Source: Crocinitomicaceae bacterium
GTDB taxonomy: Bacteria > Bacteroidota > Bacteroidia > Flavobacteriales_D > Crocinitomicaceae
NCBI GenBank assembly: GCA_024639405.1
Contig: JAHEIL010000017.1
Coordinates: forward strand, 1 to 64,000
Direction of reading: 5' to 3'
DNA length: 64,000 nt
A program made the translations under genes and the position numbers. Position 1 is the first letter of the stretch, and every line of letters begins with the position of its first letter. Under the pieces are notes generated by a model. It was not told where the DNA came from, did no database searches, and worked only from the letters and a program-made list of their open reading frames with translations. This document shows positions 9,419 to 18,080 of the stretch, piece after piece.

Positions 9419-9895
9419 ATGTTTTCATTTTTTAAAAAAAATAGTCAAAACACACCTAAGCCAATTGAAAGTATTCCTTCAAAACCATTAAACTATCATC
9501 CTAAAGTCATTTTAGCGTGGGCAAAAGCGATTGAAGGTGATACCACATTTATCAAATGGTTGGATGATAATAATTTTATTGAATTAGCCATGTCGGCCTA
9601 TGCCATTCATTTAAAAGATGATGCGCGACAATGGTTGATCAACAATGGATTTCCACATCTAATGGCGATGATCAATGCTGCGGAAGGTAACGTTCAAGCC
9701 CAAAAATGGTTACTCAACTACAACTATGAAATTCTCTATCACATTGCTTTAGCTGTTGAAGAAGATGAAGAAAGTTGGAAATGGTTGAAAATCAATTCAA
9801 CACAAGATATATTCATACTTGCATCTAGTATTCGAAACGTAAAAAACAAAATAGAAGAAAACCACAACGATGTTCATTCGTTTGGGAAAGACTAA
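9419..9895 (+). CDS. Small protein of helical Trp-Leu repeats, function unknown
   Basis: 158 residues, no signal peptide or membrane segment. From about residue 30 it is built of four repeats of about 32 residues, each centred on a W-L pair: FIKWLDD, ARQWLIN, AQKWLLN and SWKWLKI, followed by a helix rich in Ala and Ile. This looks like a short alpha-solenoid suited to protein binding. It begins 10 bases after the SpmA-SpmB gene and ends 3 bases from the convergent TamL-like gene. No known family is recognised. Confidence 0.7.
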   Translation: MFSFFKKNSQNTPKPIESIPSKPLNYHPKVILAWAKAIEGDTTFIKWLDDNNFIELAMSAYAIHLKDDARQWLINNGFPHLMAMINAAEGNVQAQKWLLNYNYEILYHIALAVEEDEESWKWLKINSTQDIFILASSIRNVKNKIEENHNDVHSFGKD

Positions 9896-9898
9896 GAA

Positions 9899-12559
9899 CT
9901 AGAACGGATATCCTATACCGAAATGAAAATTTGGAATGTAAGGATATGGGACTAATGTCGAATAATCATCTCCATAAACTGCTTTACTTTCAGCGTTAAA
10001 TTTAGTTTTTGGCTGGAAAATCCACTTTTCACCATCTGGTAACGCAGGATTTGTTATTGGCATTCCTATATCAAATCGAACAATGAAAAAATCAAAATCA
10101 AGGCGCACACCTAAACCAACAGAAACGGCTATTTCCTTGTACCAATTTGAGGTGAATTGACCTCCGATACGATTAATGTCTTCTTGAAAAGTCCACACAT
10201 TTCCTGCATCAATAAATGCTGCAGATTTAATAATTTTACCAAAAGAAAAACGGTATTCAATCGAACCACCAAAACGAATGTCTCCAATTTGAGTTGCGGT
10301 TCTGTTGGAATCTAAGTAATATTTATATGCCCCAGGACCTAAAGAGCGTGAGCGCCATCCCCGATTATCATTGGCACCACCACCAAAAAAACTATAATCG
10401 TAAGGTATTGAAGTTGTTGTATTGCCATAAGGCTTACCTGCACCAAGCTGAATACGAGCATGCAAACTTTTAGACTTACCTAAAGGTTTTGAACAAATTA
10501 ACTCGTTATCTAAACGTATAAATTGTGAATATGCAACACCAAAAACTGCACGCTGACCATTTTTCAATGTATCTTGACTTGAAGAGAATAGTGATAGTAA
10601 ATTTCCTGAAGGATCGAATGAAGTGTTAAAATAAAGCAAAAAATTAGATTTTTTATTTAAACGATTTTTATTGTTGTATTCATACGTGAACTTCCAATCT
10701 TGCCATACAAATTGATTACTGTAGGCATTCTTTAAAAACAAATCATTCAACAAATCTAATTTACTTTGAAAAGCTGGTTGATTAGATATCTGAACATATT
10801 TCACAACAGAAAGAGCTGGAATACTTGTTTGAAAAACATGAGTTCTTCCAACAAAAAACTTCCAGAAATAATTAACTTGAAAAATTTGACGTCTAAAATC
10901 TGCTCGTTCTTGATAATTATAAGCCGTTGAAATAATCGTTTGAGGTCGAATCTTTTTCGAAAACTGAGTGATTCCAAAAGGAAAAAGATGAGGGATTTCT
11001 AATTTTATACTTGGTCCAATTTCAAATGTATTAAAACTCCGTGCTGCTTTTTGAATTAATTGTCCATCCAACTCTGCAAAAACTGGTGGCTGCGACTCAA
11101 AACCGCCCCCAAATGAAAATGTCATTTTCTCAGCACCTTTAAACATATTTTTATTGGTGAAATTAATGGATGATGATAGCGCTAAATAACTGTTAGAATT
11201 GGTGAAACGTGGTGAGAAACTCCAAACTTTTTGTTTACTTTGAATAAGGTAATAATGAACATCAATCGAATTGGTTTCAGTATTTTCAACGAGTATGGGT
11301 TTTACCATTTGGAAGACACCTAATTGAATTAATCGAGCATACGTTTTCTCCAAATCCGATTCATTATATATGCTAGTTGCTTCTAAATTGTTTTGGAGTT
11401 CTAAAATTGCAGGATTTAATGTTATTGTTCCATTGAATAAAAAAACCGCTTCTCTTTTCGGATCAACAAGACTTGAATGTTCCAATTTTAATTTTTGATA
11501 CACTATAGTGTCAAGTGTTGGGACAAATTGTTTGTTAACTAAAGTCAAACCCAATTTTTGAAGTTCTTTTGAAAAATTTCCTTTATAATTTAAGGTATCA
11601 GCTAAATGAAAATAAACTTTATTTATAGAAGTTAAAGCATGTTTTATCGTTCGAATTGAATCGTTATTACTTTGAATTACCCTATCGTTTATTTGTATAG
11701 TTAATTGCACACTCTTTTTAAACGAATTAGTGTCTGCAATAAAATGAATTATTGAACTGTTAAATCCATAAACTCCGTTGTTTCTCATAAATTTTGACAA
11801 TTCCTCTCGATGAGAAGATAATACATCTTTATCAAATCGACTGTTCAATATGGAATTCATGTTTCTAATAGATAAATAGTCAGAAACTAAAGATTTAATT
11901 AATTTGTTTTCAGACTGGTATAGAACTGAATCAATAACATAAGGCTTGCCTGTTTGAATGATATAATTAACTTTAGTTGTTTTTTTATTGTATTTAACTT
12001 TTCCTAAAATAGATGCATCATAATAGCCTTTATTCTTAAAATAAATCTGAAATTGTGAAATCGTTTTTTGAAATAAGCTACTATCAAAATAGACAGGTTT
12101 TTCGCCAATTTTGTATTTCAACCATTCTCTTAAAAATCTTCTAGAAGTCAACGTGTCTTTTAAAATTGCTTTTCGTTCTGTATAAAATACCTGATGCTTT
12201 GCTTGTGCTTTGGCAATCCTTTTAGAATTAATTCTTGCTACTTTTTCTTTTCGCTTATTGTTTTTTTCTTTAGTTTTTATATTTATTTCAATACGCCTTT
12301 CTGCAACTTTACTGGAATCTATTAACAAATAAATTGACATTCTAACAGGAAATCCTAAAAATTTTGAATTTGGTTTTTGTTTGATATAAGATTCTAGTTG
12401 ACTTTGATCAATGTGATCACCTTCAATCGTAATCGTATTTTTTTTAAGTAAATATTTTTTAGACGATTCTATCGTTGAGACCGATTTACAACTTGAAATC
12501 AGAAAAATAGAAATTAAAAGAAAATATGTAAGTTTGAACACTTTTTGAATCTTTAACAT
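9899..12559 (-). CDS. tamL: TamL-like Omp85-family outer membrane lipoprotein
   Basis: 886 residues from the chosen ATG at 12559; an upstream in-frame start at 12595 would put 12 residues before a good lipoprotein signal and overlap the divergent gene. The signal ends in the lipobox ISSC (Cys about 24), so the N-terminus should be lipidated. POTRA-like repeats occupy about residues 130-440 and the Omp85 barrel the rest, including FGGGANDNRGWRSRSLGPG and a final Phe. A lipidated TamA relative (TamL) is characteristic of Bacteroidota, where it works with TamB in outer membrane assembly or lipid transport. No tamB is adjacent. A basic Lys/Arg-rich segment at about 90-120 is unusual. Confidence 0.83.
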   Translation of the reverse strand: MLKIQKVFKLTYFLLISIFLISSCKSVSTIESSKKYLLKKNTITIEGDHIDQSQLESYIKQKPNSKFLGFPVRMSIYLLIDSSKVAERRIEINIKTKEKNNKRKEKVARINSKRIAKAQAKHQVFYTERKAILKDTLTSRRFLREWLKYKIGEKPVYFDSSLFQKTISQFQIYFKNKGYYDASILGKVKYNKKTTKVNYIIQTGKPYVIDSVLYQSENKLIKSLVSDYLSIRNMNSILNSRFDKDVLSSHREELSKFMRNNGVYGFNSSIIHFIADTNSFKKSVQLTIQINDRVIQSNNDSIRTIKHALTSINKVYFHLADTLNYKGNFSKELQKLGLTLVNKQFVPTLDTIVYQKLKLEHSSLVDPKREAVFLFNGTITLNPAILELQNNLEATSIYNESDLEKTYARLIQLGVFQMVKPILVENTETNSIDVHYYLIQSKQKVWSFSPRFTNSNSYLALSSSINFTNKNMFKGAEKMTFSFGGGFESQPPVFAELDGQLIQKAARSFNTFEIGPSIKLEIPHLFPFGITQFSKKIRPQTIISTAYNYQERADFRRQIFQVNYFWKFFVGRTHVFQTSIPALSVVKYVQISNQPAFQSKLDLLNDLFLKNAYSNQFVWQDWKFTYEYNNKNRLNKKSNFLLYFNTSFDPSGNLLSLFSSSQDTLKNGQRAVFGVAYSQFIRLDNELICSKPLGKSKSLHARIQLGAGKPYGNTTTSIPYDYSFFGGGANDNRGWRSRSLGPGAYKYYLDSNRTATQIGDIRFGGSIEYRFSFGKIIKSAAFIDAGNVWTFQEDINRIGGQFTSNWYKEIAVSVGLGVRLDFDFFIVRFDIGMPITNPALPDGEKWIFQPKTKFNAESKAVYGDDYSTLVPYPYIPNFHFGIGYPF

Positions 12560-12588
12560 CGTAAAAATACGAATAAATAAAAATACAC

Positions 12589-13320
12589 GTGTCAAACCTT
12601 TCTAAAAATAAAGTTAAATGGATTCGGTCTTTGTCTTTGAAAAAGAATAGAGATGAATTAGGATTATACATTGTAGAAGGTGAAAAAATGTGTCTTGAGT
12701 TGATTCAAAACTATGCTGATCAAGTTGTTTTATTGGCACATACATCTGCTTTTAATTGCGAATTAACATCTGCTGAAACCATACTTATTTCGACTAAAGA
12801 ACTTGAACAAATTTCATTATTGAAGACACCAAACAACGTGTTAGCGATTGTTAAAAAACCCATAAACAAAGTTGGATTGGCTTCTCCTGATGAACTAATC
12901 ATCGCATTAGATGGTATTCAAGATCCAGGTAACCTCGGAACAATTATGAGAATTGCTGATTGGTTTGGTATCAAAAAAATTATTTGCTCTATCGAAACAG
13001 TTGATTGTTTTAATCCAAAAGTTGTGCAAGCTACCATGGGTGCGATTTTTAGAGTAAATTGCCAATACACAGATTTATTTGCTTACTTGTCAAAATCAAA
13101 AAGCCCAAAATATGGTGCAGATTTAGAAGGTGAAAATTTATTTGAACAATCTAAATTAACACCTGGAATTATTGTGATGGGTAACGAAGGAAATGGATTA
13201 TCAGATGAAATTCGATCAATTATTCAACATAAATTATTTATTCCGAAATTTGGCAATGCTGAATCATTAAATGTTTCTGTTGCTACAGGGATAATTGTTT
13301 CATCTTTTTTTAAAAAATAA
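12589..13320 (+). CDS. SpoU/TrmH-family RNA 2'-O-methyltransferase
   Basis: 243 residues with a GTG start; no in-frame ATG exists near the expected N-terminus, and the sequence LSKNKVKWIRSLSLKKNRDE just after it is typical of the family's substrate-binding domain. SPOUT motifs: DPGNLGTIMRIADWFG (motif 1), VMGNEGNGLS (motif 2) and NAESLNVSVATGI (motif 3), which form the knotted SAM site. The target is probably rRNA or tRNA ribose, but it cannot be named. It is divergent from the TamL-like gene with only 29 bases between starts. Confidence 0.88.
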   Translation: MSNLSKNKVKWIRSLSLKKNRDELGLYIVEGEKMCLELIQNYADQVVLLAHTSAFNCELTSAETILISTKELEQISLLKTPNNVLAIVKKPINKVGLASPDELIIALDGIQDPGNLGTIMRIADWFGIKKIICSIETVDCFNPKVVQATMGAIFRVNCQYTDLFAYLSKSKSPKYGADLEGENLFEQSKLTPGIIVMGNEGNGLSDEIRSIIQHKLFIPKFGNAESLNVSVATGIIVSSFFKK

Positions 13321-13367
13321 ATGCAACTATTTAATTAATAATTAGTCTATAGTTCTAACATTTATAC

Positions 13368-13375
13368 TATTTTTG
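13368..13375 (+). promoter_or_regulatory. Bacteroidota-type -7 box
   Basis: TATTTTTG fits TAnnTTTG and lies 21 bases before the start of the small secreted protein gene at 13397. Confidence 0.5.
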
Positions 13376-13396
13376 AAAACAAACTACAATTTAGGT

Positions 13397-13843
13397 ATGA
13401 TAAATTATAAAAAAATCAAAAACGTTCTTTTCGTTTTATCATTGATAATTTCTGTGCATTCATTTGCTCAACAGAAACTTAAAACTTCAGAAAACTGGAG
13501 TTTGATAAAAGAACAAAATGGTATTAATTTCTATTCTCGCTTGTGTGAATGTGATATGATTGAAGGCCAAAAAAAATTGGTTTATTCATTTTTAAAAATC
13601 GAAAATACAACAAATCAAGCTCTCTCAATTTCGTTTGATCATGTGTTAGCTTTTAAAGAAGGATGCGATGGATGCGTTCCAAATCCGGAATGTGCCGTTT
13701 CTGTTAATATTCCAGCTAATGCTGCTTTGGAAGCAGATTGCAATATAAACGGACACGTTTTATCAAGAATTGTAGCGAACCCTAACCTTTTAGGAGGTTG
13801 GTCATTTGAAAAAACTTTAATCAAAAACTTACAAATTAAATAA
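13397..13843 (+). CDS. Small cysteine-containing secreted protein, function unknown
   Basis: 148 residues from the ATG at 13397; a TTG 24 bases upstream is in frame but would precede the signal peptide and lies in the -7 box. Signal peptide about 1-25 ending SVHSFAQ. The mature protein has seven cysteines: LCEC, the CDGC plus C cluster near residues 90-97, and a later DC. The Cys pattern suggests disulfides or a metal site. No family is recognised. It ends one base before the gene for a T9SS type B protein, so the two are probably co-expressed. Confidence 0.72.
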   Translation: MINYKKIKNVLFVLSLIISVHSFAQQKLKTSENWSLIKEQNGINFYSRLCECDMIEGQKKLVYSFLKIENTTNQALSISFDHVLAFKEGCDGCVPNPECAVSVNIPANAALEADCNINGHVLSRIVANPNLLGGWSFEKTLIKNLQIK

Positions 13844-13844
13844 G

Positions 13845-15788
13845 ATGAAAAAATTAAGTTTAGTTATTTTACTTGTCGTTTTTGGTAAAATTTCACATGC
13901 TCAAAATGTCTATTGTAGTGTAACTGTTTTTCCCGATGACACGACAGTTTGTATTGGTGACACGGTTTATATTCAATCAGTTTCAAACTTAGTAAACGGT
14001 GGACAATCATTTAGTTTTAACAATGGTCAAATGCCTACAGGCTGGACAGCTACTGGTGGAACAAATTTCAGCACACCTTGTGGTCAAAACTTAACTGGAA
14101 CCCCCTATTATTGGGCGCAAACAGCCGGTGTAACACCTCAAATTGTAACTGCTGCTTATGATGTAAGTTGTGGTGGATATATACTTTTTGATATGCGCTT
14201 TTCTATTCAAGGCCAACCAAGCCCATGCGAAGGTCCTGATGAGGCTGACGAAGGAATATCATTACAATATTCTACTAATGGAACTACATGGAATAATATT
14301 ATTTACTATTCTCCTGGAGGTTACACATTGCCTCAAAACCCAATGACTTCAACTGTTGTAACTCCTGCAGGAGGTATTACTCCTTACACATCTTGGAATT
14401 CATTTACAGTTCCAATTCCTGTTGCTGCACAATCAACAACTACAAAATTTAGATGGGTACAATTAGCATCTAGTGGTTCAACAAACGATAATTGGGGATT
14501 GGATAATATTGTTATAAATTCAACTGGTGTACCATGCGGAGCAACTACTGATGTGATGTGGAATCAAAACCCATTATTGAATCAAGATAATTTTTACTTT
14601 GTTGCTCAACAAGATACGCAATTTGTTTGTTATGTTTATGATACAACTGGCGTTTACCATTGTCAATCTGCAGCTGTAAATATTCATGTTCATCCAGATG
14701 CAATGACTTATAATTTGGTTGATACGGCATTTTCACAGTGTCCTACATTTGCTCCAACTGTTAGTGTAACGAATATTGGTGGTTCTATTGCACCATATAC
14801 ATACAATTGGTCAACAAATAGCACTACAAATACAACAACATTACCAACTAGTGGCTTAGAACATGATACATTAACTTATTATGTCACCATAAACGATTGG
14901 TGTAATTATGAACGTATAGATAGTGTTGTCTTAATTGTAAATAAAACACTGAATATTGACACTATATATTCTGGACCTGCAACATGTGAGCCAATTGGTT
15001 ATGCATCAGCAAATGTAGTTGGACAAAATGTTACCCCTTTGCATGGTGTTTATTATACTTGGACAAATGCATCAAATACAGCTGGGCCTACTGCTTCTGT
15101 TTGGTCAGACATTCCATCTGGATGGTATTACATTTCTGTCGAAGATGCCGTATGTACGGATGAAGACAGTGTGTTTATTGACATGCTTAATCCACCAACT
15201 GCTGATTTTACAGCATCAGTCACAACAGGATGTAGTCCTTTAACTGTTAATTTTACAAACAACAGTCAAAACACTAGTACATATGAATGGGATTTTGGAA
15301 ATGGAACAGTTTTAAATGTAAATGATACTACTGCACAAAATCAAACCTTTGATCAATCTTCACAAGTACAGTTAGTTGCCTTTGCTTCTCCTTTGTGTTC
15401 AGACACGATGATTTTAAATATTAACATTGCGGCTTGTGGATGTACAAACCCTGAAGCCACTAATTACAATCCAAATGCAGTAATTGATGATGGAAGTTGT
15501 ATATTACCTTTTCCAACTATTGAACCAGCAAATGTATTTACTCCAAATGGAGACGGATCAAACGATTTATTTTTCTTAACGGCTACAAATCACAAAAATT
15601 TAGAATTGTTTATTACAAATAGATGGGGTCACCTAATGTTTGAAGGTTCTGGATTAAATCCAACATGGAATGGAAATAACCAAAGTGGAAAACCAGCAAA
15701 TGAAGGAGTTTACTTTTATAAATATATTATAACAGGAGTTGACGATACAAAATTAGAAGGAGAAGGATTCTTACAATTAACAAGATAA
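13845..15788 (+). CDS. T9SS type B (CHU_C) secreted multidomain protein with PKD domain
   Basis: 647 residues. Signal peptide about 1-19. An N-terminal Reelin/MAM-like jelly roll (about 45-225, typical SLQYSTNGTTWN) is followed by Ig-like segments, a PKD-like domain (about 450-525, STYEWDFGNGT), the short motif TNPEATNYNPNAVIDDGSC (about 529-547), and a C-terminal CHU_C domain of about 90 residues (ANVFTPNGDGSNDLF, NRWGHLMFEG, FYKY). CHU_C is a T9SS sorting signal, so the protein is expected at the cell surface or in the medium, possibly as an adhesin. A strong terminator follows. Confidence 0.85.
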   Translation: MKKLSLVILLVVFGKISHAQNVYCSVTVFPDDTTVCIGDTVYIQSVSNLVNGGQSFSFNNGQMPTGWTATGGTNFSTPCGQNLTGTPYYWAQTAGVTPQIVTAAYDVSCGGYILFDMRFSIQGQPSPCEGPDEADEGISLQYSTNGTTWNNIIYYSPGGYTLPQNPMTSTVVTPAGGITPYTSWNSFTVPIPVAAQSTTTKFRWVQLASSGSTNDNWGLDNIVINSTGVPCGATTDVMWNQNPLLNQDNFYFVAQQDTQFVCYVYDTTGVYHCQSAAVNIHVHPDAMTYNLVDTAFSQCPTFAPTVSVTNIGGSIAPYTYNWSTNSTTNTTTLPTSGLEHDTLTYYVTINDWCNYERIDSVVLIVNKTLNIDTIYSGPATCEPIGYASANVVGQNVTPLHGVYYTWTNASNTAGPTASVWSDIPSGWYYISVEDAVCTDEDSVFIDMLNPPTADFTASVTTGCSPLTVNFTNNSQNTSTYEWDFGNGTVLNVNDTTAQNQTFDQSSQVQLVAFASPLCSDTMILNINIAACGCTNPEATNYNPNAVIDDGSCILPFPTIEPANVFTPNGDGSNDLFFLTATNHKNLELFITNRWGHLMFEGSGLNPTWNGNNQSGKPANEGVYFYKYIITGVDDTKLEGEGFLQLTR

Positions 15789-15805
15789 TTAAACCATATT
15801 TTATT

Positions 15806-15836
15806 AAATAGGCACTTCAAAAGTGCCTATTTTTTT
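15806..15836 (+). terminator. Rho-independent terminator after the T9SS type B gene
   Basis: A stem of at least 10 bp (ATAGGCACTT / AAGTGCCTAT) with a 3-base loop, 15808-15830, followed by a T run. Confidence 0.9.
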
Positions 15837-15874
15837 ATCCTATTATTTCTAAATTTACCATTTAAAAAATATAA

Positions 15875-16561
15875 ATGCATCAAAACGAATTAAAAATTCT
15901 TAAAGAATTTTACAACATAATCACCCCTAGTAAGCAAGAATTATTTGATAAGATTGCAGCTGAAAGAACGAACTATTTGACTGTTGTATTAGAAAATGTA
16001 TTTCAAGAACACAATGCCTCTGCTGTATTGCGCTCATGTGATTGTTTTGGTATTCAAGAATTAAATGTAATTGAAAAAGATAACCAATATAAAGTTCAAC
16101 GTGATATCGCTAGAGGCGCAGGAAGATGGGTGGATTTATATAATTTTGATAAAGGTGAAAATCCATCGATAGATTGCATTAAAAAACTCAAAGAAAAAGG
16201 CTATAAAATTGTAGCTACAACACCACACACAAAAGATGTCACAATAAATGAACTAGATTTGACACAACCAATGGCATTGGTTTTTGGTACTGAAGGAGAA
16301 GGGATATCTAAAGAAATAATTGCTGAAGCTGATGAATTTGTAAAAATTCCGATGTATGGTTTTACAGAAAGTTTTAATATTTCAGTTTCTGTTGCCATCA
16401 CTTTAAATGTTTTAAGAAATCGATTAGAGGAAAGTACTATAAACTGGAAATTAAGTCCGGAAGAACAGACTGCTTTAAAAATTAAATGGTCTAAAAAAAT
16501 ATTACGTGCAGGAAATGAATTAGAAGTCGCCTTTAGAGAACGTTTATTTCAAAAAGATTAA
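15875..16561 (+). CDS. trmH: tRNA (guanosine-2'-O)-methyltransferase, TrmH type
   Basis: 228 residues. SPOUT motif 1 is HNASAVLRSCDCFGIQE, motif 2 LVFGTEGEGIS and motif 3 MYGFTESFNISVSVAITL, with a basic C-terminal extension of about 50 residues (KIKWSKKILR). This matches TrmH, which methylates the ribose of G18 in the tRNA D-loop, more closely than the RlmB/TsnR branch. Placed alone between a terminator and the THX gene. Confidence 0.86.
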   Translation: MHQNELKILKEFYNIITPSKQELFDKIAAERTNYLTVVLENVFQEHNASAVLRSCDCFGIQELNVIEKDNQYKVQRDIARGAGRWVDLYNFDKGENPSIDCIKKLKEKGYKIVATTPHTKDVTINELDLTQPMALVFGTEGEGISKEIIAEADEFVKIPMYGFTESFNISVSVAITLNVLRNRLEESTINWKLSPEEQTALKIKWSKKILRAGNELEVAFRERLFQKD

Positions 16562-16569
16562 TATCTTTG
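16562..16569 (+). promoter_or_regulatory. Bacteroidota-type -7 box for the THX gene
   Basis: TATCTTTG followed by CAC is a textbook TAnnTTTG element. It begins at the trmH stop and lies 36 bases before the THX start. Confidence 0.75.
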
Positions 16570-16605
16570 CACACGATTACTACTATTACAGATAAAATAT
16601 ATATT

Positions 16606-16854
16606 ATGGGAAGAGGAGATAAAAAAACAGCAAAAGGAAAAAGAGCCATGGGTTCTTACGGAAATAGCCGTAAAAAAAATGTAGCAACTGTTGTTGCACC
16701 AAAAGCAAAAAAAACAGTTAAAGCAAAAGAAACTGTAGCTACTGAGAAAAAAGTTGCAGCTAAAAAACCTGCTGTGAAAAAAGAAGCAGCAGTTAAAGTA
16801 GTCGCTGAAAAGAAACCAGCAGCAAAAAAAGCAACAAAGAAAACGGAAGAATAA
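16606..16854 (+). CDS. 30S ribosomal protein THX with a long Lys/Ala-rich tail
   Basis: 82 residues from the ATG at 16606, chosen because MGRGDKKTAKGKR is the expected THX N-terminus; an upstream in-frame ATG (16567) overlaps the promoter. The first ~25 residues, through MGSYGNSRKK, match THX, the small peptide bound in the head of the 30S subunit. The remaining ~57 residues are a low-complexity Lys/Ala/Val/Glu/Pro tail with KKPA- and AAKK-type repeats, like histone H1 or bacterial HctB-like tails. Classical THX is about 25-35 residues, so most of this protein is extension. Followed by a strong terminator. Confidence 0.83.
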   Translation: MGRGDKKTAKGKRAMGSYGNSRKKNVATVVAPKAKKTVKAKETVATEKKVAAKKPAVKKEAAVKVVAEKKPAAKKATKKTEE

Positions 16855-16863
16855 ATAGTCCTT

Positions 16864-16891
16864 AAGCTGTCAAAATTGACAGCTTTTTTTT
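16864..16891 (+). terminator. Rho-independent terminator after the THX gene
   Basis: AAGCTGTC paired with GACAGCTT around an AAAATT loop, then a run of eight T. Confidence 0.9.
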
Positions 16892-16998
16892 GTTCATTAC
16901 TTTTTAATTAAATTTTAAAAATTAAACGAGTTAAGTTTACATTTTTAACGAAATTTGAAGCAAGCATTTTCAACATTTAAATAAAATATCATCTGATT

Positions 16999-18066
16999 AT
17001 GAAACATAATTTTGGCGCAGGACCTTGCATTCTTCCTCAAGAGGTTTTTAAACAAGCTGCAGGTGCAGTTCTTGACTTTAATGGATTATCTATTTTAGAA
17101 GTTTCTCATAGACACAAAGATTTTGTTGCTGTGATGGACGAAGCGATAGATTTAGTTAAAAAAGCTTTAAATGTACCTGATGGTTATTCTGTTGCATTTG
17201 TTCAAGGTGGAGCTACATTAGGCTTTACAATTGCTGCGTTAAACATGATGCGTGACACAAAAAAAGCAGCATACATCAATACAGGGACTTGGGCGTCTGG
17301 AGCAATCAAAGAAGCAAAAAAAGTTGGTGTTGATTGTCAAGTTATTGCTAGTTCTGAAGATAAAAACTTCTCATATATTCCGAAAAATTTTGATATTCCA
17401 ACGGATGTTGATTATTTACATTTCACTTCAAACAATACTATTTATGGAACACAATTCAAAGAATTCCCTAAATCGACTTTGCCTTTAGTTTGTGATATGT
17501 CATCTGATATCTTCTCAAAAGAAATCAATGTGGCTGATTTTGATTTAATTTATGCAGGTGCTCAAAAAAATCTTGGACCAGCCGGTGCAACATTATACAT
17601 AGTTAAAGACAGTGCGTTAGGAAAATCAACTTCTCCTTTTATGCCTACTTACTTGGATTTGAAACAACATGTTGAAAAAGAATCGATGTTGAATACACCT
17701 CCTGTTTTCTCTGTTTATGTAGCACTATTAAATTTAAGAGATTTAATTGCAAATGGTGGTGTAAAAGCAATGGAAGCAAAAAACAATGCGAAAGCAGCAT
17801 TATTGTATGACGAAATTGATGCAAACCCTTTGTTCAATGGTACAGTTGCAAAAGAAGATCGCTCTAATATGAATGTAACATTTACATTAACAAATGAATC
17901 ACTTCAAAGTTCTTTTGACGATGCTTGGAAAGCAGCAGGAATTGTTGGATTACCTGGACATCGTTCTACAGGTGGATACAGAGCTTCTATGTACAACGCA
18001 TTGCCTATTGAAAGCGTTCAAGTATTAGTAGATGTAATGAAAGAATTTGCACGTAAAAACGGATAA
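16999..18066 (+). CDS. serC: Phosphoserine aminotransferase
   Basis: 355 residues, the family length. It converts 3-phosphohydroxypyruvate and glutamate to phosphoserine and 2-oxoglutarate using PLP. Recognisable from the start MKHNFGAGPCILP, FVQGGATLGF, the PLP-lysine region YAGAQKNLGPAG and the end LPGHRSTGGYRASMYNALP. It is followed 14 bases later by serA and the pair ends at a terminator, so they form a serine-biosynthesis operon. No serB (phosphoserine phosphatase) is in the window. Confidence 0.95.
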   Translation: MKHNFGAGPCILPQEVFKQAAGAVLDFNGLSILEVSHRHKDFVAVMDEAIDLVKKALNVPDGYSVAFVQGGATLGFTIAALNMMRDTKKAAYINTGTWASGAIKEAKKVGVDCQVIASSEDKNFSYIPKNFDIPTDVDYLHFTSNNTIYGTQFKEFPKSTLPLVCDMSSDIFSKEINVADFDLIYAGAQKNLGPAGATLYIVKDSALGKSTSPFMPTYLDLKQHVEKESMLNTPPVFSVYVALLNLRDLIANGGVKAMEAKNNAKAALLYDEIDANPLFNGTVAKEDRSNMNVTFTLTNESLQSSFDDAWKAAGIVGLPGHRSTGGYRASMYNALPIESVQVLVDVMKEFARKNG

Positions 18067-18080
18067 AAGGTACATTAAAA

